DNA of 64,000 nt from Candidatus Gastranaerophilales bacterium (GTDB taxonomy: Bacteria; Cyanobacteriota; Vampirovibrionia; Gastranaerophilales; Gastranaerophilaceae), in NCBI GenBank assembly GCA_944324435.1, contig CALUWH010000001.1:1-64000 (forward strand), given 5' to 3'. How positions within the stretch are numbered: position 1 is the stretch's first letter; every line of letters starts with the position of its first letter. Below, one piece after another: positions 1-7,309 of the stretch. The position numbers and the translations under genes are program-made. The notes below the pieces were generated by a model. The model worked only from the letters and a program-made list of their open reading frames with translations, was not told the origin of the DNA and did no database searches.

Positions 1-95
1 AGTTCAATTAAAGTAGGCGCAACTTTTACCGCAGCCTGAACCTGACAGATTGATAACATAAAAACTAACACTACAAACTTCAACAAATTGTGCAT
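1..95 (-). CDS. Secreted protein, N-terminal fragment (pilus-chaperone-like?)
   Basis: Only the first 31 or so codons lie in the window; the gene runs off the left edge. The ATG is at 93-95 on the minus strand. The visible part has a clear signal peptide (MHNLLKFVVLVFMLS, then CQVQA) followed by AAVKVAPTLIEL. That mature start resembles the first strand of PapD-like periplasmic pilus chaperones, which often begin with a V-x-P-T pattern, but too little is visible to prove it. The ATG lies one base after the stop of the 306-residue gene upstream, so the two are probably translationally coupled in one operon. Confidence 0.6.
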   Translation of the reverse strand, partial: MHNLLKFVVLVFMLSICQVQAAVKVAPTLIE

Positions 96-96
96 A

Positions 97-1017
97 TTAT
101 TCCCTCTCCATAATATAAATTAGTGGGTTTTGTCTAACCCCCTCTTTGATATACCTGTCTTTATCAGTGTTTCTGAATGAATATTCAATAACAAGACTCG
201 TTGGAATATTGTTGCCCTGCTCAAAACCCTTGATTGTTGAACCGCCTTTTGCAAGAAGATAACGCTTGTTAGGCAAAATGTTGGTTAGATTCTGTTCACA
301 GCTTGCAATATTACCTGTATAACTTTTTATCTGGAAGGAGTATTCCCCATCGAGTATCCCAATATTAGAAGTATCAAGCCATAAAGCCCAATTTGTGTTA
401 GAAGTTAAGTCAAGCCTGATATCGTTCTTGTTTTTCACGGAAATCTGCTTATTGAACACATCGTCTTCACTCAATACAATATAAGGGTCGCCGCTGAAAG
501 ATGATATTGATTGTTTTTCTTCTATTACAAAAGTAAATACAAAATCACATTCATACTCTTGAATTAAACTTGTTCTGTTGACAAACTTTAACGGAATAGT
601 ATAAGTACCTGCGGGAAGTTCTCCTATGTTTTCTATACGCAGACTTATATTTTTTTGTGCAGTTCGTGTAAAATCAATATCACCCAGACTATCAATATAA
701 AATAATTGCATGCCGGTGTTGCTTAGCTGATATGATTGACCGTCACATATAAGGAATAATTTACTTACAGGTATTCTAATATTAGAATACTCATTATTAG
801 TTATATATGGTTCAAGAGCCGTTGCAAAAAGTCTGGAGATTCCGATTTGAGGATATATTAAATTAACACCTGACGTTACGGAAGAGTATGTAATAACAGG
901 CATACCAAGCTGTTCTGCACGCATAAACATATCTGCCCTAGCGGATAAAGGTGTTATTATCATTGATATAAGTAATATAAAGTGAATTATTTTTTTCATT
1001 ACAAATGAAATCCTCAA
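97..1017 (-). CDS. Secreted beta-rich protein, possibly pilus-related
   Basis: A 306-residue exported protein of unknown family. The N-terminus has a basic MKK followed by a hydrophobic stretch and a cleavage-like ARA site near residue 28. Two ATGs are possible, at residues 1 and 7; the second gives the more ordinary signal peptide. The rest looks like two beta-sandwich domains (about 35-160 and 180-300), with phrases such as LPAGTYTIPLKFVN typical of pilin or immunoglobulin-like folds. It has few cysteines and no recognised catalytic motif. It is followed one base later by a chaperone-like signal-peptide gene and faces a second set of secreted proteins, so a surface fibre or adhesin role is an inference. 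Confidence 0.7.
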   Translation of the reverse strand: MRISFVMKKIIHFILLISMIITPLSARADMFMRAEQLGMPVITYSSVTSGVNLIYPQIGISRLFATALEPYITNNEYSNIRIPVSKLFLICDGQSYQLSNTGMQLFYIDSLGDIDFTRTAQKNISLRIENIGELPAGTYTIPLKFVNRTSLIQEYECDFVFTFVIEEKQSISSFSGDPYIVLSEDDVFNKQISVKNKNDIRLDLTSNTNWALWLDTSNIGILDGEYSFQIKSYTGNIASCEQNLTNILPNKRYLLAKGGSTIKGFEQGNNIPTSLVIEYSFRNTDKDRYIKEGVRQNPLIYIMERE

Positions 1018-1144
1018 GTCTATTTCTTTATAAAATTTCTTTTAAAATAAAAAAATAGCTGTATGTATAAAACAATATGATAGTTTGCTAAATAGCCTGT
1101 TAGGGAATTTATATTTTATTGGTTATTAATATAGTTCTATTGAA

Positions 1145-1621
1145 ATGAAAAAATTTATATTAATTATAATAATTCTATGTACCAGCTCAAGCGTATTTGC
1201 GGAGAATCAGGACTCGCAAGTTATACAAGCTGCTGTGCCTGAAGTTTTACATATAGAAAAAATTATTGTAGAAAACACAGAATACGAAAAAGATGAGGAA
1301 CTAAAAAATGTGGAAATAAGAAGTACTGAATATGTGAATGAAAAATGCTACAGACTCTGCCTCAGCCCGTTTTCAGTAAGAATAACAACGAATTTATCAG
1401 ATCCTATTCAGGTTAGCGCAAAAATGGAAAGCTGCTGCAGTACTTGCGGCAGATATCCACTAAGTAATGAGGATTTATCTGTGACACCTTCTTCATACAC
1501 AATTACAAATCCTCACGATAAAATTGAAACAGATTTTTTCACCCCGAAAGTTCTTGCCCACGATACAACAGTTTGTACTACATATAGAGCACATTTAGTA
1601 ATAATGCTTGGACGAGTTTAG
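1145..1621 (+). CDS. Secreted cysteine-containing small protein
   Basis: A 158-residue exported protein, not recognised. Residues 1-19 form a standard signal peptide ending in VFA. The mature part has six or more cysteines, including the cluster SCCSTCG near residue 97-103, so disulfides after export are likely. The C-terminal half (TPSSYTITNPHD, then YRAHLVIMLGRV) reads as alternating beta strands. It starts 127 bases from the divergent 306-residue secreted protein and ends two bases before the next gene, so it is the first gene of a rightward operon. A structural subunit of a surface structure is possible but unproven. Confidence 0.65.
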   Translation: MKKFILIIIILCTSSSVFAENQDSQVIQAAVPEVLHIEKIIVENTEYEKDEELKNVEIRSTEYVNEKCYRLCLSPFSVRITTNLSDPIQVSAKMESCCSTCGRYPLSNEDLSVTPSSYTITNPHDKIETDFFTPKVLAHDTTVCTTYRAHLVIMLGRV

Positions 1622-1623
1622 AT

Positions 1624-2373
1624 ATGTTAAAAAAAATAATATCCTTATTTATAATTATCACATTTACAGTACCGTTATCGTATGCACGTGTTGGTCAGCC
1701 GACATTTGTATTTGCAATAAATGAAAACCCGGCGGCAGCGTCTGGAGAAAATAATAACAATGGAGATAGAGGTTTATCCGGAGGAGCTGTTACAGCAATA
1801 ACTCTCGGATCAATCGGCGGCGCGGCAATCTTAGGTCTTGCAGGCTGGCTTTATAAAAGAAAATTGGAACAAAACCTTACAGCAGGCTGTATAAGAGGTT
1901 CTGCAGACCCACTTGTACCGTTCTGTATTGAACGTAATCCAAACGCCGAGTTTTATGCAAGGATAAACAAAAATTACCCATACCTAAAAAAAGCATTGAG
2001 CCTAAATGAAATACATTATTGCCCAAATTCTAAATACCTTCTAATATATGACACCTCTATTGAAAAAAGAACCTTTGATTCTATTAGATTTAATCTTCCA
2101 CAGGGGGTTAAGTCCTTAAAAATAACTCATGTAACAGACCCTTTTAAGCAGGGAGAATTAACAACAGAACTCTTTTTTAATCAAAAAAATAATAATTTTA
2201 GCCAACAAGGAGTAAATGTACTTAAAAATATAAAAAACGAGATTACGAATGTTGAAGGTGTAATAATGAAAACTATTCCAGTGGACAGTTCTAAATATGA
2301 CTCAGCGCTGTATGTCATAAGTAACTATTCTGCTAAAAAGATTTATGGAATCGTGTTTGAATTTATTTTTTAA
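1624..2373 (+). CDS. Exported protein with glycine-rich membrane segment
   Basis: A 249-residue protein of unknown function. It has a signal peptide (residues 1-21, ending SYA), a short Asn/Gly-rich linker (around 40-50), then a glycine/alanine-rich hydrophobic segment (about 52-76, SGGAVTAITLGSIGGAAILG) followed by KRK, which looks like a membrane anchor. The remaining 170 residues are probably a soluble domain. Its ATG lies two bases after the stop of the preceding gene, so the two are almost certainly co-transcribed. The anchor suggests it fixes part of the secreted set to the inner membrane; this is inference. Confidence 0.65.
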   Translation: MLKKIISLFIIITFTVPLSYARVGQPTFVFAINENPAAASGENNNNGDRGLSGGAVTAITLGSIGGAAILGLAGWLYKRKLEQNLTAGCIRGSADPLVPFCIERNPNAEFYARINKNYPYLKKALSLNEIHYCPNSKYLLIYDTSIEKRTFDSIRFNLPQGVKSLKITHVTDPFKQGELTTELFFNQKNNNFSQQGVNVLKNIKNEITNVEGVIMKTIPVDSSKYDSALYVISNYSAKKIYGIVFEFIF

Positions 2374-2471
2374 ATTGAAACAAGTATAAGTTTTATTAAG
2401 AATTATTCTTACAAACTTTAAATTTTAAAACAAATATGTAAAAATATATAAACAAGAAAAAGGAGGTAAAA

Positions 2472-3026
2472 ATTAAGAAGATATTTATACTTGCTGTTAT
2501 TTTATTAATTTCAGGACCGGTGTTTGCATCTATAGATACCTGGTTCAATACTAACCCCCGTAAAGACTATGAAAAAGAAATAACATTACAAAAGGTACAA
2601 AGTGATGTCTATGACAAAGATGGAATAAAAATCGAAAAAAACGTATTTAAATTTGACTACTCATATAAAGAAGGAATTCCTTATGAATACATAGTAACCA
2701 ACAGTACAGGACAAGATATATTATTAAAAGGAGTTGATTCCGATTATCATGCAAACAAAAATATAACAAGAAAGAGCCACTGGACAAGGGTTAATGTAAG
2801 AAACCTGAAGTACTGGCAGACCTATATCCCATTTATTGATGATTACCACGGTTACAAAAGTACTAAGGAACAGACACCTTATATGTATGACTTCCCTAAA
2901 AACTATACAATAAAAAATGGGGAAAATATAAGAATTTTTGCTATGGGATTACATTTAGACAAAATTCAAAACGTAACATTTATATTTGATAATCACACTG
3001 GTAATGAGATAAAAATAAATTTTTAA
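2472..3026 (+). CDS. Secreted protein with apparent ATT start codon
   Basis: The reading frame is open upstream of a possible GTG start at 2520, and the upstream codons encode a textbook signal peptide: KKIFILAVILLISGPVFA, then SID. The only initiation signal that includes it is ATT at 2472-2474, placed five bases after a perfect AGGAGG at 2461-2466. I therefore choose ATT, giving 184 residues. ATT starts are very rare (infC is the classic case). The mature protein (about 165 residues, rich in Tyr, Lys and Asn) is not recognised. It is the third rightward gene of the secreted set, 98 bases after the previous stop. Confidence 0.6.
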   Translation: MKKIFILAVILLISGPVFASIDTWFNTNPRKDYEKEITLQKVQSDVYDKDGIKIEKNVFKFDYSYKEGIPYEYIVTNSTGQDILLKGVDSDYHANKNITRKSHWTRVNVRNLKYWQTYIPFIDDYHGYKSTKEQTPYMYDFPKNYTIKNGENIRIFAMGLHLDKIQNVTFIFDNHTGNEIKINF

Positions 3027-3042
3027 AATAAATAAAGAGTAG

Positions 3043-3071
3043 GCTGCGGTAAATCTATGATTTACCGCAGC
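3043..3071 (+). terminator. 13-bp hairpin after secreted-protein gene
   Basis: A perfect inverted repeat (3043-3055 with 3059-3071, loop TAT) lies 17 bases after the stop at 3026. It is followed by only a short T stretch, so it may be a weak terminator or a transcript-stabilising hairpin. Confidence 0.45.
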
Positions 3072-3318
3072 TGTTTAATCAGGAACATTATTGTTACTAT
3101 AAAATACTTGGTTTTATTATTTGTTACACATGGTTTGATTATTTTGGGTAATAAAGTTAAGGCAGTCGTCACCAAAATAATAATAGTATAGTATGGTAGA
3201 AGTGTGGTGTAGCAATTTTTTCTTCATTTGTTTTAATATACATGTAGGTAAAATCATATGAAAGAAAAGGTATGTAGCATCTTTATTTAAAAAGGGTAAG
3301 TAGTCAAGAGATTTATGG

Positions 3319-3396
3319 ATGGAACCTAATGGGCATTTCAGTTCTTGTGAAAATACTATAAAAGCAGCAAAAGAGATTGGTTTATCAGTAAAATAG
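3319..3396 (+). pseudogene. Short coding remnant before a terminator
   Basis: A 25-codon open stretch (MEPNGHFSS to EIGLSVK, stop TAG 3394-3396) is bounded by an in-frame TAG at 3301-3303 and ends inside the hairpin at 3390-3414. The composition is protein-like, with an amphipathic helix KAAKEIG. It may be the tail of a decayed gene. No parent family can be named. Confidence 0.25.
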
Positions 3397-3414
3397 CATA
3401 AAGTGTGCTATTTT
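3390..3414 (+). terminator. Rho-independent terminator-like hairpin
   Basis: The stem is AAAATAGCA / TGCTATTTT (3390-3398 with 3406-3414) with a 7-base loop, and it runs into six T residues. This is a complete intrinsic terminator with no intact gene in front of it, which supports a lost gene upstream. Confidence 0.55.
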
Positions 3415-3541
3415 TTGCACCGAAAAAGAACCTCTGTCCAATTGTATTTTAAATCAAAGTAAGTAATTGATATTCATTAGCAGTAGGGCGAGGCGTTTTG
3501 ACTCACCTTTTACTTTATTAATTAGTAATTTTGTTTGAAAC

Positions 3542-3688
3542 TTGGAGGCGCGCTTCCGGCAGGTTAAAACCTGAACCCAAAGCCACTTTTCAGCCAATAA
3601 TCATTTTAACCGTACACGATTGAAATGTCTGCACAAATACATCAATGAACGTGATAAATATAAAAAAACACCTGAATATCAATTGTAA
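3542..3688 (+). pseudogene. Decayed C-terminal coding fragment
   Basis: Reading from 3542 gives LEARFRQVKT, an in-frame TGA (3572-3574), then 37 residues including NRTRLKCLHKYINER and KKTPEYQL before a TAA at 3686-3688. The second part looks like the basic helical end of a real protein. With no start codon, no ribosome site and an internal stop, I read this as a remnant, perhaps of a mobile gene next to the tRNA. The family is not recognised. Confidence 0.3.
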
Positions 3689-3701
3689 TCAGGCGTTTAA
3701 A

Positions 3702-3791
3702 TGGAGGAGGAGGTGGGATTCGAACCCACGGTACGCTCGCACGTACGACGGTTTTCAAGACCGCTCCAATCAACCGCTCTGGCACTCCTCC
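3702..3791 (-). tRNA. tRNA-Ser(UGA)
   Basis: This is a class II tRNA read on the minus strand. The acceptor arms GGAGGAG / CTCCTCC pair perfectly. The anticodon loop CTTGAAA gives anticodon UGA (codon UCA). There is a long variable arm with stem GTACG / CGTAC, and a T-arm GTGGG-TTCGAAT-CCCAC. A genomic CCA appears to be encoded (3704-3702). The discriminator base reads as U (complement of 3705), whereas most bacterial serine tRNAs carry G there. It stands alone, downstream of decayed coding fragments, a typical place for insertion of mobile DNA. Confidence 0.93.
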
Positions 3792-4032
3792 AAAGATTTT
3801 GAATGGTAACTGTATTTATAATACACAAAAGACAATTCCTTGTAAAGAGTCTAGTTCAATTTACGTATAACTGAATCGCTAAAATTATTGTAAAATATAT
3901 AAATAGACGAAAATATAAAATTATACGTTTTTTCATGAAAACACACAATATGCGAAGGGCTCGAGTGCTTTAAGCATAGTCACTCTGGTTAACATTATTG
4001 ACCTATTTTTCTTTGGGAAAAATTTACAAAAA

Positions 4033-4254
4033 TTAGAGAGTGTTAATATCTATAATACCCTTGTATATTGAATATATTGCAGCTTGGACTTTGTTATGTA
4101 CGTTAAATTTTCTGTAAATGCTCTCAATGTGGGCCTTAACAGTGTGAATTGAAATACCCATTTTTTTTGCTATCTTGGTATTGCTATAGCCTCTTACTAA
4201 AAGGTATAACAATTCTTGTTCACGTTTTGTTAATTTTATCATAGTATTGTTCAT
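4033..4254 (-). CDS. Stand-alone LuxR/GerE-type DNA-binding protein
   Basis: A 73-residue protein that is almost entirely a LuxR-family helix-turn-helix: LTKREQELLYLLVRGYSN, then KIAKKMGIS and HTVKAHIESIYRKF. It has no receiver or ligand-binding domain, so it resembles the free-standing GerE type. Such proteins bind promoters as dimers. Nothing in the sequence shows what controls it. It sits alone on the minus strand, facing a gene-poor region, with a well-translated 13-residue reading frame divergently upstream. Confidence 0.85.
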   Translation of the reverse strand: MNNTMIKLTKREQELLYLLVRGYSNTKIAKKMGISIHTVKAHIESIYRKFNVHNKVQAAIYSIYKGIIDINTL

Positions 4255-4352
4255 ACTTATATAATAATACCATTCTAAAAAAATGCTTTAATATATTTTC
4301 CGATTTAAAAAAATTAACAAAATTTTACATAAAAAAAAGGAGGAGATTCAAG

Positions 4353-4394
4353 ATGAAATCACGTCCTTTGTTGAATAACAACAAGCGAAGATGA
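4353..4394 (+). CDS. Possible 13-residue basic peptide
   Basis: ATG at 4353 opens MKSRPLLNNNKRR and a TGA at 4392-4394. A perfect AGGAGG (4338-4343) lies nine bases upstream, one of the stronger ribosome sites in the window. It could be a leader peptide, a tiny regulatory peptide or a chance frame. The next gene starts 136 bases later. Confidence 0.35.
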   Translation: MKSRPLLNNNKRR

Positions 4395-4530
4395 TTATAA
4401 TTCTTTAATTGCTTTTAAACATATAGCCTCGGATTTATAAATTGTTTGTAAATATTTGTAAATTTAAGAGCAATTATTTCTTTTTGATAGACTTTATATA
4501 TATAAGGAATTTAATACAAGGGATAAAATT

Positions 4531-4749
4531 ATGTGCTTCAGCGTATCTTCAAATATATTTATAAATGGGCATCATATAAGACCTCACGGTTGCCATGGGG
4601 TAACGGGGTATAGCTTCAGAGGCTTTATGCCAGGATGTTTTGGCTGGGGATTCGGGGGCCTGGCTTGTAACCCCTGGGGAGCTTTTGGGCTAGGGCTCGG
4701 ATACGCAGTTGGAAACAACATTTTTAGAGGGTTGATGAAACTCTTCTAA
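4531..4749 (+). CDS. Small Gly/Phe/Cys/His-rich protein
   Basis: A 72-residue protein with about one quarter glycine plus many Phe, Cys, His and Trp (GCHGVTGYSFRGFMPGCFGW). Low-complexity composition like this occurs in small surface or membrane-inserting proteins, but no family is recognised. Four Cys and several His could bind metal. Its last 60 bases overlap the end of the convergent HAD gene, so at least one of the two C-termini is under dual coding constraint, or this frame is not real. Moderate confidence only. Confidence 0.5.
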   Translation: MCFSVSSNIFINGHHIRPHGCHGVTGYSFRGFMPGCFGWGFGGLACNPWGAFGLGLGYAVGNNIFRGLMKLF

Positions 4750-5418
4750 TTTATCAAAAATTGTACGGTCAAATTCTTTAAAATTAAGGATAATAGAATC
4801 TATACCGGGAATTTTTTTATAATATCCGACAGGTTCAAGTGAAGCTATTGCAATTATTTTGCCGATTTTAGCATTTTGTGCGGCATTTATTCCAGAGAGA
4901 GCATCCTCCACAACAACACACTCTTCCGGTTGGAGACCTATATTTTTTGCCGCAATCAAAAAAATATCGGGCGCAGGTTTTCCGGGAATTTTGCCGTTTG
5001 AATATACAATTTTATCAATATCAAACCATTTTGCAAGATTAAATTCTCGGATATAAAACTCAACATTATCCCACTCTGACATTGTTGCTATTGTCATCGG
5101 AATATTATTTCCTTTAAGCCAATCTAAAAATTCAATTGCGCCTGGTGCCAGTTTGAAGTTTTCTCTATCCAAAAGACAGCGTTGTCGGTAGAGTGCTTCT
5201 TTTTCTTTTGCATATTTTTTAACCATATCGGGGGAAGGCGGTTTTCCGATAGCGTAAGCTATAATATCCTCATTTGTACGTCCAAACATATTCTTACGCA
5301 TTTCCTCATCAGAAAAGGGGGTTCCACGCAAGATTTTAGAATATTCGCGCCAGGCTTCATAATGAAGCTTTGAGTCCCAATACAAAGTTCCGTTAAAGTC
5401 AAAAATAATACCTTTCAT
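4690..5418 (-). CDS. HAD-superfamily phosphatase/phosphoglucomutase-like hydrolase
   Basis: A 242-residue HAD hydrolase of the beta-phosphoglucomutase-like subgroup. Motif I is FDFNGT (nucleophile D7), motif II is TIATMS, the motif III lysine lies in KPAPDIF, and motif IV is VVVEDALSGINAA. The helical cap occupies about residues 15-80. The usual second aspartate of motif I (DxD) is asparagine here (N9), so the general acid/base is changed; a known subset of HAD proteins reads FDFNGT, and its substrate is not predictable. It stands alone, 55 bases from the divergent 68-residue secreted protein. The C-terminal 20 residues overlap the small glycine-rich gene. Confidence 0.85.
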   Translation of the reverse strand: MKGIIFDFNGTLYWDSKLHYEAWREYSKILRGTPFSDEEMRKNMFGRTNEDIIAYAIGKPPSPDMVKKYAKEKEALYRQRCLLDRENFKLAPGAIEFLDWLKGNNIPMTIATMSEWDNVEFYIREFNLAKWFDIDKIVYSNGKIPGKPAPDIFLIAAKNIGLQPEECVVVEDALSGINAAQNAKIGKIIAIASLEPVGYYKKIPGIDSIILNFKEFDRTIFDKLEEFHQPSKNVVSNCVSEP

Positions 5419-5461
5419 AAAATTATTATATCTTAAATATGGCTTTTATGGAAAAATCTGT

Positions 5462-5467
5462 TATAAT
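5462..5467 (+). promoter_or_regulatory. -10 box, probably leaderless transcript
   Basis: TATAAT at 5462-5467 ends six bases before the ATG at 5474, so transcription would begin at or just next to the start codon. No ribosome-binding sequence is present. Confidence 0.5.
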
Positions 5468-5473
5468 ACAAGT

Positions 5474-5680
5474 ATGAGAAAGCTTATAGTATTATTGCTT
5501 ATACTCTCTTTTATCCCCACCGTTATTGCAGCCCAGAATCTGCAATACAAGCATAAGGCTGCTATGCCTCAAGGTACATTTAAAAAGAAGCGTGATGGAT
5601 CGATTGTTCAGTATGATAAACAAGGCAGAAAAATCGGAACATACAAATTTGAAAATGGAAGTTATAAAAAAATAAAATGA
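5474..5680 (+). CDS. Small secreted protein
   Basis: A 68-residue protein with a signal peptide (residues 1-19, ending VIA) and a basic mature part of about 48 residues. The tail contains a short repeat-like pattern, DGSIVQYDKQGRKIGTYKF, resembling the beta-hairpin repeats of MORN or toxin-wall-binding types, though one copy is not enough to assign a family. Its stop codon overlaps the ATG of the PilZ gene by four bases (ATGA), so the two are coupled. The export of one and the c-di-GMP-binding look of the other suggest a surface or motility link, by inference. Confidence 0.7.
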   Translation: MRKLIVLLLILSFIPTVIAAQNLQYKHKAAMPQGTFKKKRDGSIVQYDKQGRKIGTYKFENGSYKKIK

Positions 5681-6312
5681 AATTTAATCTGAATCTAGAC
5701 AGCATTAATTACATAAAGATAATATACAAAGATTCTAATAATAAGCTTTGTATAACTAAAGCTGCAATAAGGTTCCTCGGGGAGAGAGAAATTATTTCCT
5801 GTGCAAAGTTTGAGAACGGATTTCGGGTAGAAACGCCCCAAGATATTATTTTAAGCTTTATTTGCGATAACGGACTTTACAGGACAACAACTATTCTTAA
5901 ATATTTTGAATATAGAGATCCTTATGTTTATTTTACATTAAAAACTCCTCAGGGGTTAGAATACCAGCAAAATAGAGAGTATTTTAGAGTAAAAATGCAC
6001 GAGGATGCTATTCTTTCGTTTAAAGACGGAGATAAAATAAAGCGGCTCCTGTGCAAAACCCACGATATTTCTGCAAACGGCGTAAGACTGGAGATTCCTG
6101 AAAATATCAATAATATTGATGAAGTCGGAATAAGTATTCTTTTTGACTCAAGAGAGGTTAAGGCAAAGGCAAAATTTATACGACTCGATAATGAAGATGA
6201 CATTTTAAAGGCATCTTTTACTTTTACATATTTAAAAGAAAATGATATGGATTTTATTTCCAGATGCTGCATACAAAAACAACTGGAATACAAACGCAGC
6301 ATCTTGTATTAG
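5677..6312 (+). CDS. PilZ-domain c-di-GMP-binding protein
   Basis: A 211-residue protein with an N-terminal beta-barrel-like domain (about 1-100) and a C-terminal PilZ domain (about 105-205). The PilZ signatures are both present: the RxxxR motif in NREYFRV and the DxSxxG motif in HDISANGVRLEI. The layout matches YcgR-type proteins, which bind c-di-GMP and act on flagellar motors or exopolysaccharide machinery. It overlaps the preceding secreted-protein gene by four bases. A flagellin gene is present elsewhere in the window (38960), which fits a motility role. No GGDEF or EAL enzyme is adjacent. Confidence 0.85.
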   Translation: MKFNLNLDSINYIKIIYKDSNNKLCITKAAIRFLGEREIISCAKFENGFRVETPQDIILSFICDNGLYRTTTILKYFEYRDPYVYFTLKTPQGLEYQQNREYFRVKMHEDAILSFKDGDKIKRLLCKTHDISANGVRLEIPENINNIDEVGISILFDSREVKAKAKFIRLDNEDDILKASFTFTYLKENDMDFISRCCIQKQLEYKRSILY

Positions 6313-6362
6313 ATTTGAGAAGTAAACGCAAGGTTAAATAATATAGATTGTTGTAATTACAA

Positions 6363-6391
6363 TTGAATAGTGTCCGTAAACATGATATAAT
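6363..6391 (+). promoter_or_regulatory. Sigma-70-type promoter of reverse rubrerythrin
   Basis: TTGAAT (6363-6368), a 17-base spacer and TATAAT (6386-6391) form a near-consensus promoter 48 bases before the rubrerythrin ATG. Confidence 0.75.
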
Positions 6392-6415
6392 TAACCTGTC
6401 ACAGAGGATAGATTT

Positions 6416-6436
6416 ATGAATAAAGAAAGGAATTAA
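6416..6436 (+). CDS. Possible 6-codon leader reading frame
   Basis: ATG at 6416 encodes MNKERN and stops at TAA 6434-6436, two bases before the rubrerythrin ATG at 6439. The AAAGGAA used as ribosome site by rubrerythrin lies inside this frame, and an AGAGGA site precedes it. It could couple or tune translation of rubrerythrin, or be chance. Confidence 0.25.
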   Translation: MNKERN

Positions 6437-6438
6437 TT

Positions 6439-6981
6439 ATGGCAAAATATGTATGCAAAGTATGCGGTTATACAGCTGAAGGTGAAGCTCCCGACAAATG
6501 CCCGGTTTGCGGCGCAGGAAAAGAAGCTTTTATTTTAATGGCTGAAGGTGAAAAAAATTACGCAGATGAACACAGAATCGGTGTTGCAAAGGATGTTGAT
6601 GCAGAAATTCTTGAAGGTTTAAGAGCCAATTTCATGGGAGAATGCACTGAAGTCGGCATGTATATTGCAATGGCAAGACAGGCTGACAGAGAAGGATATC
6701 CTGAAATTGCAGAAGCATTCAAAAGATACGCTTTTGAAGAAGCTGATCACGCCTCCAGATTTGCGGAACTTCTTGGCGAAGTTGTTACAAATTCTACCAA
6801 GAAAAATCTTGAACTGAGAGCAGAAGCTGAATTTGGCGCTTGCTCAGGCAAAATGGAGATTGCAAAGAAGGCTAAAGCATTAGGTCTTGATGCTATTCAC
6901 GATACCGTTCACGAAATGGCAAAAGATGAAGCTCGTCACGGACGCGGTTTTGACGGACTCCTCGCAAGATACTTCGCATAA
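6439..6981 (+). CDS. Reverse rubrerythrin
   Basis: A 180-residue peroxide-detoxifying diiron protein with the domain order reversed from classical rubrerythrin. The rubredoxin-like iron site comes first (C6-x2-C9 and CPVC at 21-24), followed by a ferritin-like four-helix domain with the diiron ligand motifs ([20 protein letters not shown]). Such proteins reduce hydrogen peroxide in anaerobes, as known for clostridial reverse rubrerythrins. It has its own strong promoter and a terminator at 7005-7043, so it is monocistronic. A second, classical rubrerythrin lies at 40329, so this cell invests in oxygen defence without catalase in this window. Confidence 0.95.
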   Translation: MAKYVCKVCGYTAEGEAPDKCPVCGAGKEAFILMAEGEKNYADEHRIGVAKDVDAEILEGLRANFMGECTEVGMYIAMARQADREGYPEIAEAFKRYAFEEADHASRFAELLGEVVTNSTKKNLELRAEAEFGACSGKMEIAKKAKALGLDAIHDTVHEMAKDEARHGRGFDGLLARYFA

Positions 6982-7004
6982 GCTTGCAGCCTAAATAAAT
7001 TTTT

Positions 7005-7043
7005 AAAAGCCGGCTCTCAGCTGTTTAGCAAAGGCCGGTTTTT
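7005..7043 (+). terminator. Terminator after reverse rubrerythrin
   Basis: The stem AAAAGCCGG / CCGGTTTTT carries a 20-base loop that can fold further, and a T-run ends the element, 24 bases after the rubrerythrin stop. Confidence 0.6.
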
Positions 7044-7082
7044 AACTTTTAAATTAATACACATATATGTTAAACTGTTGTT

Positions 7083-7307
7083 ATGCTGGATATTCAAACA
7101 GGTGAAGAAATTGAAACTTTATATAAAATGGTTCAGATAAAGGGCGGCAAGAAAGTCGATAAATTCAGAACCACTGATATCAAACGCGCCCTGCGGTTTC
7201 ACAAGTGGTACGTCAAAAGGTTTGGCGAGGGACTTTTGTTGGAGATTCTGCCCAAGCATAAGGTATACGATTGGAAGGAAAAGAAGGTTAAATATTCTTT
7301 TGAGTAA
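7083..7307 (+). CDS. Small basic protein preceding UmuC-like polymerase
   Basis: A 74-residue, lysine-rich protein of unknown family (contains KGGKKVDKFRTTDIKRALRF and KWYVKRFGEG). Only two bases separate its stop from the polymerase ATG, so the two are one operon. UmuC-type polymerases usually sit next to umuD or a LexA-like gene. This protein has no protease motif and is far too short for UmuD, but it holds the umuD position. The upstream region has a 10-bp palindrome, ACATATATGT, just before a TTAAAC box; whether it is a damage-response operator is unknown. Confidence 0.7.
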   Translation: MLDIQTGEEIETLYKMVQIKGGKKVDKFRTTDIKRALRFHKWYVKRFGEGLLLEILPKHKVYDWKEKKVKYSFE

Positions 7308-7309
7308 CG

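Noticed and set aside
2520-3026. GTG at 2520 as the start of the secreted protein
   Set aside because: It removes a complete signal peptide that is in frame behind a perfect ribosome site.
3572-3574. TGA recoded as an amino acid
   Set aside because: Only one internal TGA in a fragment without start or ribosome site; normal genes nearby use TGA as stop (for example 5680).
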